Translations under genes and position numbers: made by a program
Notes under the pieces: generated by a model
Told to the model about the DNA's origin: nothing
Databases searched by the model: none
What the model saw: the letters and a program-made list of their open reading frames with translations, nothing else
DNA from: Ancrocorticia sp.
GTDB taxonomy: Bacteria; Actinomycetota; Actinomycetes; Actinomycetales; Actinomycetaceae
Assembly (NCBI GenBank): GCA_022648165.1
Contig: JALCLX010000003.1
Span: 1-64,000, forward strand
DNA length: 64,000 nt
Direction: 5' to 3'
Part shown: positions 55,587 to 64,000 of the stretch, one piece after another
Numbering within the stretch: position 1 is the first letter of the stretch
How the letters are laid out: each line of letters opens with the position of its first letter

Positions 55587-58241
55587 ATGAATCTGGACAC
55601 CTTCGGCTCGCGCGGAACGTTGAGCGTTGGGGACCGCACGTATGATATCTACCGGCTCAGCGCCGTTCCTGGGCTGGAACGCCTTCCGTATTCCCTGAAG
55701 GTTCTGGCGGAGAACCTGCTCCGGACGGAAGATGGTGCCAACGTGACTTCGGATCAGATTGAGGCACTTGCCCAATGGGATCCTGCGGCGCAGCCGCACC
55801 AGGAGATTCAATTCACTCCTGCCCGGGTTGTTATGCAAGATTTCACCGGTGTGCCGTGCATCGTGGACCTAGCCACGATGCGTGAGGCTGTGTCACAGCT
55901 CGGCGGCGATCCGGAGGCGATCAATCCGCTGAATCCCGCCGAAATGGTGATTGACCATTCCGTCCAAATCGATGTTTTTGGTACCGATGATGCGCTGCAA
56001 CGCAATATGGACATCGAATATCAGCGCAACGGTGAACGCTATCAGTTCCTGCGGTGGGGACAGGGCGCCTTCGATAATTTCAAGGTGGTGCCCCCGGGCA
56101 CGGGTATTGTGCACCAGGTCAACATTGAGTACTTGGCGCGCGTGACAATGGTGCGCGACGGCGTCGCGTATCCGGACACCGTTGTGGGTACCGATTCGCA
56201 CACCACCATGGTGAACGGACTAGGCGTTCTCGGATGGGGCGTGGGCGGCATCGAGGCAGAAGCAGCGATGCTGGGACAGCCCGTTTCGATGCTGATTCCG
56301 CGCGTGGTTGGCTTCAAGCTCACGGGGGAAATCCCCACAGGAGCGACGGCGACAGACGTAGTCCTCACGATCACCCAAATGCTACGGCAGCACGGTGTAG
56401 TGGGGAAGTTCGTCGAATTCTACGGTGAAGGCGTTGCGCACGTGCCGTTGGCCAACCGGGCCACGATCGGCAACATGTCGCCCGAATTCGGTTCCACCGC
56501 CGCGATCTTCCCGATCGACCAGGTGACGTTGGATTATCTGCGCCTCACCGGCCGTTCGGAAGAGCAAGTGGCGCTGGTGGAGGCTTATTCGAAGGAACAA
56601 GGGCTGTGGCATGATGCGGCGCATGAAGCCGCATACTCCGAATACATGGAACTCGATCTTTCCACCGTCGTGCCATCGATTGCAGGCCCCAAGCGCCCGC
56701 AGGATCGAATTGTCCTGGCCGAGGCGAAAGAGGCGTTCGAGCGTACGATTCCGGATTATCTGGAGGACGATACGGTGGAGGAAGCTCCGCTCACCTTCAA
56801 CGGCCAGGAAACCCGTGTACGCAACGGGGACGTGGTCATTGCCTCGATCACCTCATGCACAAATACCTCGAATCCATCTGTGATGATGGCGGCAGGCCTG
56901 TTAGCGAAGAAGGCTGCCGCGAAGGGGCTGAAATCGAAACCGTGGGTGAAGACATCGCTCGCTCCCGGATCCAAAGTGGTTACCGAATACTACGACAAGG
57001 CGGGGCTGTGGCCGGCTCTTGAAGCTCTGGGCTTCAATCTTGTGGGCTACGGATGCGCTACCTGCATTGGCAATTCCGGTCCGTTACCGCCGGAAATATC
57101 GGAAGTAGTGAATGAGAACGACTTGGCCGTGGTGTCCGTTCTTTCCGGAAATAGGAACTTTGAGGGGCGCATCAACCCTGACGTCAAAATGAATTACTTG
57201 GCCTCGCCGCCGCTGGTCATCGCCTACGCGCTGGCAGGGACGATGGATTTCGACTTTGAGCATCAACCGCTGGGAGAGGGACCAGATGGGCCAGTCTACC
57301 TGCGGGATATCTGGCCGGACCCAGCTGAGGTGCAGGACGCTATCGATTCGTCGATCGACCGGGAAATGTTCCAGGAAACCTACACTTCGGTATTCGAAGG
57401 CGATGAACGCTGGAAGAACCTACCGACGCCCACTGGCGAATTGTTCCGTTGGAACGAGGATTCGACGTACATCCGCAAGGCGCCGTTCTTCGAAGGCCTC
57501 TCGATGAACCTCACTCCGGTTGCGGATATCGTGGGTGCGCGCGTGCTGGCCAAGCTGGGTGATTCAGTCACAACAGACCACATTTCTCCCGCTGGCGCCA
57601 TCAAGGGGGATTCGCCGGCTGGGCGGTATTTGGCGGCGCATGGCGTGGAACGGAAGGATTTCAATTCATACGGTTCTCGCCGCGGAAATCACGAAGTGAT
57701 GGTACGTGGCACCTTCGCCAATATTAGGTTGCGCAACCAGTTGGTTGCAGGGATCGAAGGTGGATTCACGAAGAATCTGCTGAATGGCCAGGTTGAAGCT
57801 ATCTACGACGCCGCAATGGCGTATCGGGATGCCGGTATCCCGCTGGTGGTGCTCGGCGGCAAGGAATACGGCTCCGGTTCTTCGCGCGATTGGGCGGCCA
57901 AAGGAACATCTCTGCTGGGTGTGAAAGCGGTTATAGCGGAATCATTTGAACGGATCCACCGTTCGAATTTGATCGGGATGGGTGTAGTGCCGCTCGAATA
58001 CCCCGAAGGTGAGAACGCGGATACGCTGGGTCTAGATGGAACGGAAGTGTTCTCCATCTCAGGATTGACGGAGTTCAACGAGGGGCGCACACCGCACACC
58101 GTGCATGTCAACGCCACGAAGGCCGATGGCTCAACAGTGGATTTTGATGCGGTTGTGCGGGTGGACACACCCGGAGAGGCCGATTACTACCGCAACGGCG
58201 GTATCCTGCAGTACAAATTGCGCCAGCTATTGCGCGGTTAA
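55587..58241 (+). CDS. acnA: Aconitate hydratase A
   Basis: TCA-cycle enzyme isomerising citrate and isocitrate. The 884-residue protein has Fe-S ligands in [10 protein letters not shown] and [14 protein letters not shown], the catalytic [20 protein letters not shown] segment in the N-terminal part, and the swivel-domain motif [23 protein letters not shown] lies 6 bases ahead of the ATG. It is a major client of the Suf system encoded earlier in the window. Confidence 0.96.
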   Translation: MNLDTFGSRGTLSVGDRTYDIYRLSAVPGLERLPYSLKVLAENLLRTEDGANVTSDQIEALAQWDPAAQPHQEIQFTPARVVMQDFTGVPCIVDLATMREAVSQLGGDPEAINPLNPAEMVIDHSVQIDVFGTDDALQRNMDIEYQRNGERYQFLRWGQGAFDNFKVVPPGTGIVHQVNIEYLARVTMVRDGVAYPDTVVGTDSHTTMVNGLGVLGWGVGGIEAEAAMLGQPVSMLIPRVVGFKLTGEIPTGATATDVVLTITQMLRQHGVVGKFVEFYGEGVAHVPLANRATIGNMSPEFGSTAAIFPIDQVTLDYLRLTGRSEEQVALVEAYSKEQGLWHDAAHEAAYSEYMELDLSTVVPSIAGPKRPQDRIVLAEAKEAFERTIPDYLEDDTVEEAPLTFNGQETRVRNGDVVIASITSCTNTSNPSVMMAAGLLAKKAAAKGLKSKPWVKTSLAPGSKVVTEYYDKAGLWPALEALGFNLVGYGCATCIGNSGPLPPEISEVVNENDLAVVSVLSGNRNFEGRINPDVKMNYLASPPLVIAYALAGTMDFDFEHQPLGEGPDGPVYLRDIWPDPAEVQDAIDSSIDREMFQETYTSVFEGDERWKNLPTPTGELFRWNEDSTYIRKAPFFEGLSMNLTPVADIVGARVLAKLGDSVTTDHISPAGAIKGDSPAGRYLAAHGVERKDFNSYGSRRGNHEVMVRGTFANIRLRNQLVAGIEGGFTKNLLNGQVEAIYDAAMAYRDAGIPLVVLGGKEYGSGSSRDWAAKGTSLLGVKAVIAESFERIHRSNLIGMGVVPLEYPEGENADTLGLDGTEVFSISGLTEFNEGRTPHTVHVNATKADGSTVDFDAVVRVDTPGEADYYRNGGILQYKLRQLLRG

Positions 58242-58321
58242 ATGATTGCGCCGCCCGAAACTAGTCGGGCGGCGCCGTACGTTCGGGATACCATAGTCCG
58301 GAGAAGAAAGGTGGCGCGGCA

Positions 58322-60241
58322 GTGGCATATCTCGAACAGATTTCGGGGCCTGAAGATTTGGCTCGTCTCAGCGAGGACGAGCTGACCGTACTCGCTCAAG
58401 AGATCCGATCGTTCTTGGTGGAGCACGTCTCGAAGACAGGCGGGCATCTAGGCCCCAATCTTGGGGTCGTGGAACTCACCATTGCATTGCACCGCGTGTT
58501 CCATTCTCCGCGTGACGTGATTGTGTTCGACACGGGCCATCAATCGTATGTTCACAAGCTTTTGACCGGCCGGCAGAATTTTGACCATCTGCGCCAAGCC
58601 GGTGGGCTCTCCGGTTATCCCAGCAGGGCCGAATCGATCCACGACGTCGTCGAAAATTCACACGCATCCACGGCGCTATCGTGGGCGGACGGTATCTCCC
58701 GTGGGCTCAAACTTCACAACTCCTCCGACCGCTGCGTGGTTGCCGTGATTGGTGACGGCGCAATGACGGGAGGTATGGCCTGGGAGGCGCTCAACAATAT
58801 CGCTGAGGACCACAATCGCCGCCTGGTCATAGTGCTGAACGACAATGGCCGGTCCTATGCGCCAACGGTGGGCGGTATGGTACGGCGATTCGAACCAGTG
58901 CGGCGGCTGGATACGATTCGCGTGAATCGTGATTATGAAATGTTCATGGACCGCACAAAGCAAGCGCTCCAGGAAGCCGGCGCACCGGGAAAGATGGTGT
59001 ACGGTGCGCTCCATTCGCTGAAGAAGGGCGTCAAGGATTTCTTTGTGGATGCGGGCATTTTCGATTCGCTCGGAATCAAGTACATCGGCCCGATTGACGG
59101 GCATTCTCTACCCGATTTGGAAGAAGCGCTCACGTTGGCGCGCGGTTTCGGTGGGCCAGTGGTGGTCCATGCCATCACAGAAAAGGGGCGGGGTTACAAA
59201 CCGGCAGAAGAAGACGCCGCTGATCGGTTCCATGCGATCGGCCGCATCCATCCTGAAACCGGGCTCCCCATCGCCCCAGCACGTTTCGGATGGACCAAGG
59301 TATTCGCCGAAGAGATAGCGCGGCAGGCAACCCGCCGGCCCGATCTGGTGGGTATCACTGCAGCAATGCTTCGCCCCGTGGGCCTCGGGCCCATGTCCGA
59401 GCTGTTCCCCGAACGCGTGATTGATGTGGGTATCGCCGAACAGCATGCGCTGACGATGGCCGCTGGCCTTGCATTCGAGGGGCTGCATCCGGTTGTCGCG
59501 CTGTATGCGACTTTCCTCAACAGGGCGTTCGACCAGTTGTTGATGGACGTAGCACTCCACCACGCGGCAGTTACCGTGGTGCTGGATCGCGCGGGTATTA
59601 CAGGCGAGGACGGGCCATCGCACAACGGTATGTGGGATCTTTCCTTGGGTGCGATGATTCCCGGCCTGCGTGTGGCGGTTCCACGCGACGGCACCCGGCT
59701 CAAAGAACTGTTCGATGAGGCGATTGGTATTGATGGCCCCACATTGTTGCGATACCCCAAAGGCGAAGTCCCTGAGGATCTGCCCGCGCTGCGCTCTCGC
59801 GGTGGCTGCGACATCATTGCGGATATCAGTGCCGAACATGCGGGAGTAACAGTGGCGGTGGTCGCGGTAGGGCCGATGGCGCATACTGCGATCGCGGGTG
59901 CGCAACACACAATCGCGGAAAACAACAGCATCGGGCGAATCGTGGTTATTGATCCGCGCTGGGTATTGCCAGTCAGTGATTCGCTGGTGAGCCTCTTGCG
60001 AGATACCGAGGGTGTTGTGACGATCGAAGATGGCCTTGTGGATGGGGGAGTGGGATCTGAGATTGAACTCGCATTAGAGCGCAGCGGAGTTGCCATTCCT
60101 GTGGAACGGCTGGGTATCCACCGTTCGTTCCTCGCCCAGGCAAAACGTGCGGCGATCGTGGAGAATGAAGAGATGACGCCAAAAGATATCGTTGCAGCAA
60201 TTTCTCGCATCCTTGCCCTGTCCGTCACTCCTCGGATTTAG
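58322..60241 (+). CDS. dxs: 1-deoxy-D-xylulose-5-phosphate synthase
   Basis: First enzyme of the MEP isoprenoid pathway, joining pyruvate and glyceraldehyde-3-phosphate with thiamine diphosphate. The 639-residue protein has the TPP motif GDGAMTGGMAWEALNN near residue 145, HLGPNLGVVELTIALH near the N-terminus, and the GEDGPSHNGMWDLS transketolase segment. Start is GTG with AGAAAGG upstream. The polyprenyl synthase elsewhere in the window uses the pathway's IPP. A TACCAT box lies at 58288-58293. Confidence 0.95.
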   Translation: MAYLEQISGPEDLARLSEDELTVLAQEIRSFLVEHVSKTGGHLGPNLGVVELTIALHRVFHSPRDVIVFDTGHQSYVHKLLTGRQNFDHLRQAGGLSGYPSRAESIHDVVENSHASTALSWADGISRGLKLHNSSDRCVVAVIGDGAMTGGMAWEALNNIAEDHNRRLVIVLNDNGRSYAPTVGGMVRRFEPVRRLDTIRVNRDYEMFMDRTKQALQEAGAPGKMVYGALHSLKKGVKDFFVDAGIFDSLGIKYIGPIDGHSLPDLEEALTLARGFGGPVVVHAITEKGRGYKPAEEDAADRFHAIGRIHPETGLPIAPARFGWTKVFAEEIARQATRRPDLVGITAAMLRPVGLGPMSELFPERVIDVGIAEQHALTMAAGLAFEGLHPVVALYATFLNRAFDQLLMDVALHHAAVTVVLDRAGITGEDGPSHNGMWDLSLGAMIPGLRVAVPRDGTRLKELFDEAIGIDGPTLLRYPKGEVPEDLPALRSRGGCDIIADISAEHAGVTVAVVAVGPMAHTAIAGAQHTIAENNSIGRIVVIDPRWVLPVSDSLVSLLRDTEGVVTIEDGLVDGGVGSEIELALERSGVAIPVERLGIHRSFLAQAKRAAIVENEEMTPKDIVAAISRILALSVTPRI

Positions 60242-60316
60242 CTGGAAGCATGCTGGTAATCAACTGAGCGACGTGGTTGCGGGTGTGCTCTCACCGGGAC
60301 ACGCGATCGTACGCTG

Positions 60317-61612
60317 ATGCTTGTGCCTACTATCTGGAACATACCGTTGCTTTCGGGCGTGACGCTTGGCGTGATCTCTGGCGTCGCAGCGGCGCTTGTG
60401 ATCATCCTTGTGATCTCTGAGCGCGGCAATGCCTGCTCCATCAGCCGGATCGCTATCGGCGCAGGGGTGGGTGGGCTTTTGTTGGGCATCGCCGCGTGGC
60501 TGCTGGGAGATGTGTTCCACGTGTTTGGTGACTTCTCGCTTTCAATTCCGATGATCGGGTGGGCCATCGCCGGCGGCGCCGGCGTGGGGAGTGGCATTGG
60601 CACTCTCACCTCCAAGAAAAAGTGGCGCAGCTGCGTGGCCGTGCTGCTGATTCTCACAAGCGCGAGTGCAGCGGGCGTGGGTATCAATCAAGCGGTTGGG
60701 TATTTCGTCACTCCCAAGCAGGTGATCGGCATGTTTTCCCGTCCGCAGTATCCGCAGCTCCCTTCGTTTGATCTTGCCAAGACGGTATCCCTGAAGGTGT
60801 GGAACTCCACGGCCCACACAGTAACGGATGGGCGCCTGTACCAAGTGCACATTCCAGGCACGGTTTCGGGCTTTGAAACGCGCCCTGCGATCGTGTACCT
60901 TCCCCCGGCCGCGCTTGGTGCCAGGCCTGCTCGGTTGCCGTTGGTCGTGGTATTCTCCGGACAACCTGGTTGGCCATCGGACGTGTTCGATTCTGGTCAC
61001 CTTGCGGAAGTAGCGGACGCCTACGCACGGATCCACAATGGTGTGGCGCCGATCATCGTAGCGCCGGACCAATTGGGAAGCGCTGGCGCAAATCCGATGT
61101 GCGCGGATTCATCCTTGGGCCGCAACGCAACGTATCTATCGCACGACGTATTTTCGTGGATTGAAGGCCATCTGCCGGTGATACACGATGCGGATCACAC
61201 GGCGATCATGGGGTTTTCTCAAGGCGGCACCTGCACGCTGCAGCTGGGATTCAGCCATCCGGAGTTGGCACACACCTTGGTACCGATTTCTCCTGAACTT
61301 CAACCGACTATCGGATCACGCACCATCGCAGAAGCCTTTGGCGGAAACGCAGCCGCATACCAGGCAAACACACCCCTGTACATGCTCCGTATCCACGGCC
61401 CGTATCGCGGCGTTGCTGCCGCGTTCTATGTTGGAGAATCGGACACAAAATACAGGCAATGGGCAGCCTCGTTGAGCAGCGCAGCCCGGCATTCTGGCAT
61501 TGAGGCATCGCTCCATCTTGTGCCCCATGCGGGCCACAACTGGCACACAGCTGCCTATGCGTTGCGCACGTCATTCTCATTCGTCGTGGCACGGTTAGGA
61601 CTTCCACAATGA
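60317..61612 (+). CDS. Membrane-anchored alpha/beta-hydrolase (esterase D/antigen 85-like)
   Basis: A 431-residue protein. The first 130 residues hold about four hydrophobic helices. The rest is an alpha/beta-hydrolase domain with nucleophile Ser301 in MGFSQGGT, probable acid Asp376 in VGESDTKY and His404 or His407 in VPHAGHNW, so the triad looks intact. The catalytic domain should face outside the membrane. Its stop overlaps the next gene (ATGA), which encodes an aminoacyl-phosphatidylglycerol synthase-like protein, so a lipid substrate is plausible. Known esterases associated with such genes hydrolyse aminoacyl lipids; that role is inferred here. Confidence 0.8.
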   Translation: MLVPTIWNIPLLSGVTLGVISGVAAALVIILVISERGNACSISRIAIGAGVGGLLLGIAAWLLGDVFHVFGDFSLSIPMIGWAIAGGAGVGSGIGTLTSKKKWRSCVAVLLILTSASAAGVGINQAVGYFVTPKQVIGMFSRPQYPQLPSFDLAKTVSLKVWNSTAHTVTDGRLYQVHIPGTVSGFETRPAIVYLPPAALGARPARLPLVVVFSGQPGWPSDVFDSGHLAEVADAYARIHNGVAPIIVAPDQLGSAGANPMCADSSLGRNATYLSHDVFSWIEGHLPVIHDADHTAIMGFSQGGTCTLQLGFSHPELAHTLVPISPELQPTIGSRTIAEAFGGNAAAYQANTPLYMLRIHGPYRGVAAAFYVGESDTKYRQWAASLSSAARHSGIEASLHLVPHAGHNWHTAAYALRTSFSFVVARLGLPQ

Positions 61613-64000
61613 CATCACGCACCTCGTTTCCACGATCACTGCTGCGGCAGTTGCTGCCAACACCCAAGAGTTCGCCTGTCAGCATCGCATTGACGGTACT
61701 CGTTGCGATTGGCGCGGTACTCGCCCGCGTGCCTACCACGCAGCGCGCAGTTCATTCGTTCGGCGCATTCACCTGGGACCAATTGTCTGCCGGCCGGATA
61801 TGGACTCCATTCACCGCGCTCATCGTGCCAGGGCGGGCAGGCGCACTGCTATTCGATCTGATCGTGCTGGTTATGGTGCTGCCCAGTATCGAACGGAGAA
61901 TGGGTTCACGGCGCTTGGTGGGCGCATATGCGGGTATCGGTGCATTCTCTTTGTGCGTTGGCGGAGCGATTGTGGCCGTTCTTGCGCGCGTGGGCGAACC
62001 ATGGGCCAAATCAGCTGAAAAGTTGCTGGTGGGTGACCCATCGGTGGGGCTGATCGCTGTGATCTCGGTGGCTTTGGCAAGCGCGTCAGTAGTGTGGCGG
62101 CACCGCGGCATGGCGATTGTGGGCGCATATGTGATCGTGATGCTGCTGTATTCTGGGCAGCCGAGTGATATCGCGCGCGGCGTAGCTTTTCTTGGCGGTG
62201 TTGCCGTGGGAGAAGCCATGTCCCGCGGGCGCACCTTGAGGAAGACCGAGCATTTCTATCCAACCGGGCACGAGGTGCGTGTTCTCGCGTCCAGCATCGT
62301 GGCAATTGTGGCGTTGGGCCCGGTTGTCTCGGCACTATCGCGTGCCAGCATGGGAATCCTTTCGCCCTCGCTCGTTTTAATCGACGACGCGGCTGAGCCA
62401 GCGGTTCATCGTCCCTGTTCAGGTGTCGCATTCGGTAAAGCGTGCGGCGATTGGCTGGTATGGGGGTTGCAGGCTCACGAGCGCACTGCGGCGTGGCTGC
62501 AGCTGCTTCCGGTGGTCTTACTCATCATGGCGGCATATGCGATGTTCCGGGGCCGCAGAAGCGGAATGTGGGTTTCCACCGTTCTCTTGTTCCGTAATGC
62601 GCTGAGCGTCACTCTGGTATTCTCCGCCCATCCTGTAATCCGCCAGCACCGGGGCACAGTGACGGCACTTCAGGTGGAATTGGCCGTGCAGGTAGCGCTT
62701 GTTGTGGCCATTAACGTGGGCATTGCGGTGTGGCTGATTCGGGAGCGCAGAGCGTTCACTGTGCGAATGAATACGCGTGGCGCCGCACTTGGCTGGCTTT
62801 TGGCACTACTGACCCTCAGTGTTACCGCATGCGCAGTGGCGCTGTTACCAATGGCGCGGCAGGCGAATCATTCTGCAGCCAAAGGATTGTGGCGGGGTTT
62901 CGCGCTGAGCCTCCCGCCGGCTGCCCGCTATGCTATCGGAGCGGGAATCCGCACAGTGGAACCTGCCCAACATGTGCTTTACCTGCTGCTTGAGGCTCTC
63001 ATGTGGGCCATGCTCCTCACACTGGCGTACCGTTCTATGTACGCGGGATTGTGGCGCGAAGGCCCAACAGAAAGCCAGATACGCGAACGGCTGCGTATTG
63101 GCGGCGGAACACACATCTCATTCATGGCTACCTGGCCGGGAAATCATCACTGGCAGGATCCCGTTACGGGCGCGATCGTGGCGTATCGTGACGCGGCAGG
63201 CATCGCGCTGACGCTCTCCGAACCATTCGGGGCGCCGCATGCTGACCTTCTGGGGATCGTCACACGCTTTCACCAGTTTGCGGATACGAGGGGGCTGACC
63301 CCCGTATGGTATTCGGTGGATGCGCAGAGATTCACACCGATTGCCCAGAGGCTGGGATGGGAGAGCATCGAGGTCGCGCAAGAGAGCGTGGTTAACGTGC
63401 AAGCCTGGCGTACCGTTGGAAAGGCGTGGCAAGATGTGCGCAGCGCCCTCTCGCGGGCCAAACGCGAGGGTATCTCGGCCACCTGGCTGGCGTGGCGCGA
63501 TATGACGGTAGGGGCGTATGCGGATGTGGTGGCGCTTTCACAGGATTGGGTTTCCGGACATCCACTCCCAGAAATGGGCTTCACACTGGGAGGACTAGAC
63601 GAGCTGCGGGATCCCGACGTCCGGTTGATGGTGGCCACCAACGCATCGGGACGCGTTGTGGGAGTTCTGAGTTGGTTGCCCACGTGGCGTGACGGCCGCA
63701 TTATCGGTTGGACTCTGGACTTCATGCGCCGCAGCCACGATTCCATGCCCGGACTTATCGAATTCCTGATCGCACAGTCCGCGATCACGATGAAGGACGC
63801 GGGCGTCGAGTTTATGTCGTTGAGTGGAGCGCCGTTGGCGGGGCACTCAGAGGACAAAAAAGAACGCAATCAACTGGACGATCTGCTGACATATGTGAGC
63901 GAGACACTGGAGCCCGTGTACGGCTTCCAGTCATTGCACCGCTTCAAGCAGAAGTTCCAGCCGGAGGCACACTCATGGACAATGGTGTTCCCATCGGCTC
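61609..64000 (+). CDS. MprF/LysX-like membrane protein with a C-terminal DUF2156 domain (truncated at window end)
   Basis: An open frame of 797 codons without a stop runs off the right edge. It starts at ATG in the ATGA overlap with the hydrolase gene. The N-terminal ~480 residues contain many hydrophobic helices; the first ~200 look rhomboid-like (WTPFTALIVPGRAGALLFDL, then IERRMGSRRLVGAYAGIGAF) but I see no catalytic Ser/His motif. The C-terminal region matches the DUF2156 lysyl/alanyl-phosphatidylglycerol synthase fold: LSRAKREGIS, EMGFTLGGLDELRDPDV, GWTLDFMRRSHDSMPGLIEFLI and FMSLSGAPLAG. It probably transfers an amino acid from aminoacyl-tRNA to a membrane lipid. Confidence 0.8.
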   Translation, partial: MTSRTSFPRSLLRQLLPTPKSSPVSIALTVLVAIGAVLARVPTTQRAVHSFGAFTWDQLSAGRIWTPFTALIVPGRAGALLFDLIVLVMVLPSIERRMGSRRLVGAYAGIGAFSLCVGGAIVAVLARVGEPWAKSAEKLLVGDPSVGLIAVISVALASASVVWRHRGMAIVGAYVIVMLLYSGQPSDIARGVAFLGGVAVGEAMSRGRTLRKTEHFYPTGHEVRVLASSIVAIVALGPVVSALSRASMGILSPSLVLIDDAAEPAVHRPCSGVAFGKACGDWLVWGLQAHERTAAWLQLLPVVLLIMAAYAMFRGRRSGMWVSTVLLFRNALSVTLVFSAHPVIRQHRGTVTALQVELAVQVALVVAINVGIAVWLIRERRAFTVRMNTRGAALGWLLALLTLSVTACAVALLPMARQANHSAAKGLWRGFALSLPPAARYAIGAGIRTVEPAQHVLYLLLEALMWAMLLTLAYRSMYAGLWREGPTESQIRERLRIGGGTHISFMATWPGNHHWQDPVTGAIVAYRDAAGIALTLSEPFGAPHADLLGIVTRFHQFADTRGLTPVWYSVDAQRFTPIAQRLGWESIEVAQESVVNVQAWRTVGKAWQDVRSALSRAKREGISATWLAWRDMTVGAYADVVALSQDWVSGHPLPEMGFTLGGLDELRDPDVRLMVATNASGRVVGVLSWLPTWRDGRIIGWTLDFMRRSHDSMPGLIEFLIAQSAITMKDAGVEFMSLSGAPLAGHSEDKKERNQLDDLLTYVSETLEPVYGFQSLHRFKQKFQPEAHSWTMVFPSA

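Noticed and set aside
59194-60228. A 344-codon minus-strand open frame within dxs
   Set aside because: It is antisense to dxs, rich in Ser/Arg/Pro, with no recognisable motif; explained by codon bias of the real gene.

Overview
The window reads as a contiguous piece of a high-GC actinobacterial chromosome. Support comes from long stretches of conserved actinobacterial gene order, actinobacteria-restricted families (SteA, MctB-like, SepH, DUF3710, DUF3159, DUF4193, DUF5998, DUF4192, a PASTA kinase beside an Rv2175c-like protein), frequent GTG starts, ATGA/TAATG overlaps, and many start codons placed 6-8 bases after a TANNNT box. A PPi-type phosphofructokinase, ParE/ParC topoisomerase IV and class II DAHP synthase would suit an Actinomycetaceae-like organism, but the genus cannot be fixed from the sequence. 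I saw no phage, transposon, CRISPR array, rRNA or tRNA.

Layout. 0-11.6 kb: HAD phosphatase, small ORF, tlyA, nadK, recN, steA, MctB-like, MraY-like transferase, murJ, pyrG, Nudix ADP-ribose pyrophosphatase. This is the order of Mycobacterium tuberculosis Rv1691-Rv1700 with the transferase and murJ between mctB and pyrG. 11.7-20 kb: the SUF iron-sulfur operon (sufR-B-D-Rieske-C-S-U-T) with a candidate SufR operator, then an ABC-F ATPase. 20-23.4 kb: sixA plus an FHA protein, then leuA behind a leucine-rich leader peptide. 23.4-25.9 kb, minus strand: a YbdK-type ligase, a class I amidotransferase and a membrane protein. 26-33.4 kb: pfp, class II DAHP synthase, PASTA kinase, Rv2175c-like protein, polyprenyl diphosphate synthase, DUF4192. 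33.4-40.4 kb: gcvT-gcvH-gcvP, the primary sigma factor, a DEDDh exonuclease and a small zinc-ribbon-like protein. 40.4-46 kb: parE, a double GNAT, parC. 46-55.5 kb: DUF5998, an alkaline-phosphatase-superfamily protein, sepH, DUF4193, DUF3710, an OB-fold protein, DUF3159, two TrkA proteins, an APC permease and a TRAM RNA methyltransferase. 55.5-64 kb: aconitase, dxs, a membrane-anchored alpha/beta hydrolase and a truncated MprF/LysX-like protein that runs off the window.

Nearly everything is core metabolism, envelope and information processing, so the most interesting signals are regulatory: (i) a leucine leader peptide whose codons are complementary to the leuA ribosome-binding region; (ii) CAAC-N6-GTTG upstream of sufR; (iii) GGAAC-N18-GTT, an oxidative-stress sigma factor type promoter, upstream of rpoD; (iv) an 18-bp near-perfect palindrome upstream of aconitase; (v) a widespread arrangement of TANNNT followed by 6-8 bases and then the start codon, predicting leaderless mRNAs. 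Among proteins, the hydrolase/MprF-like pair, the SixA-FHA pair and the YbdK-amidotransferase pair are the least explained.
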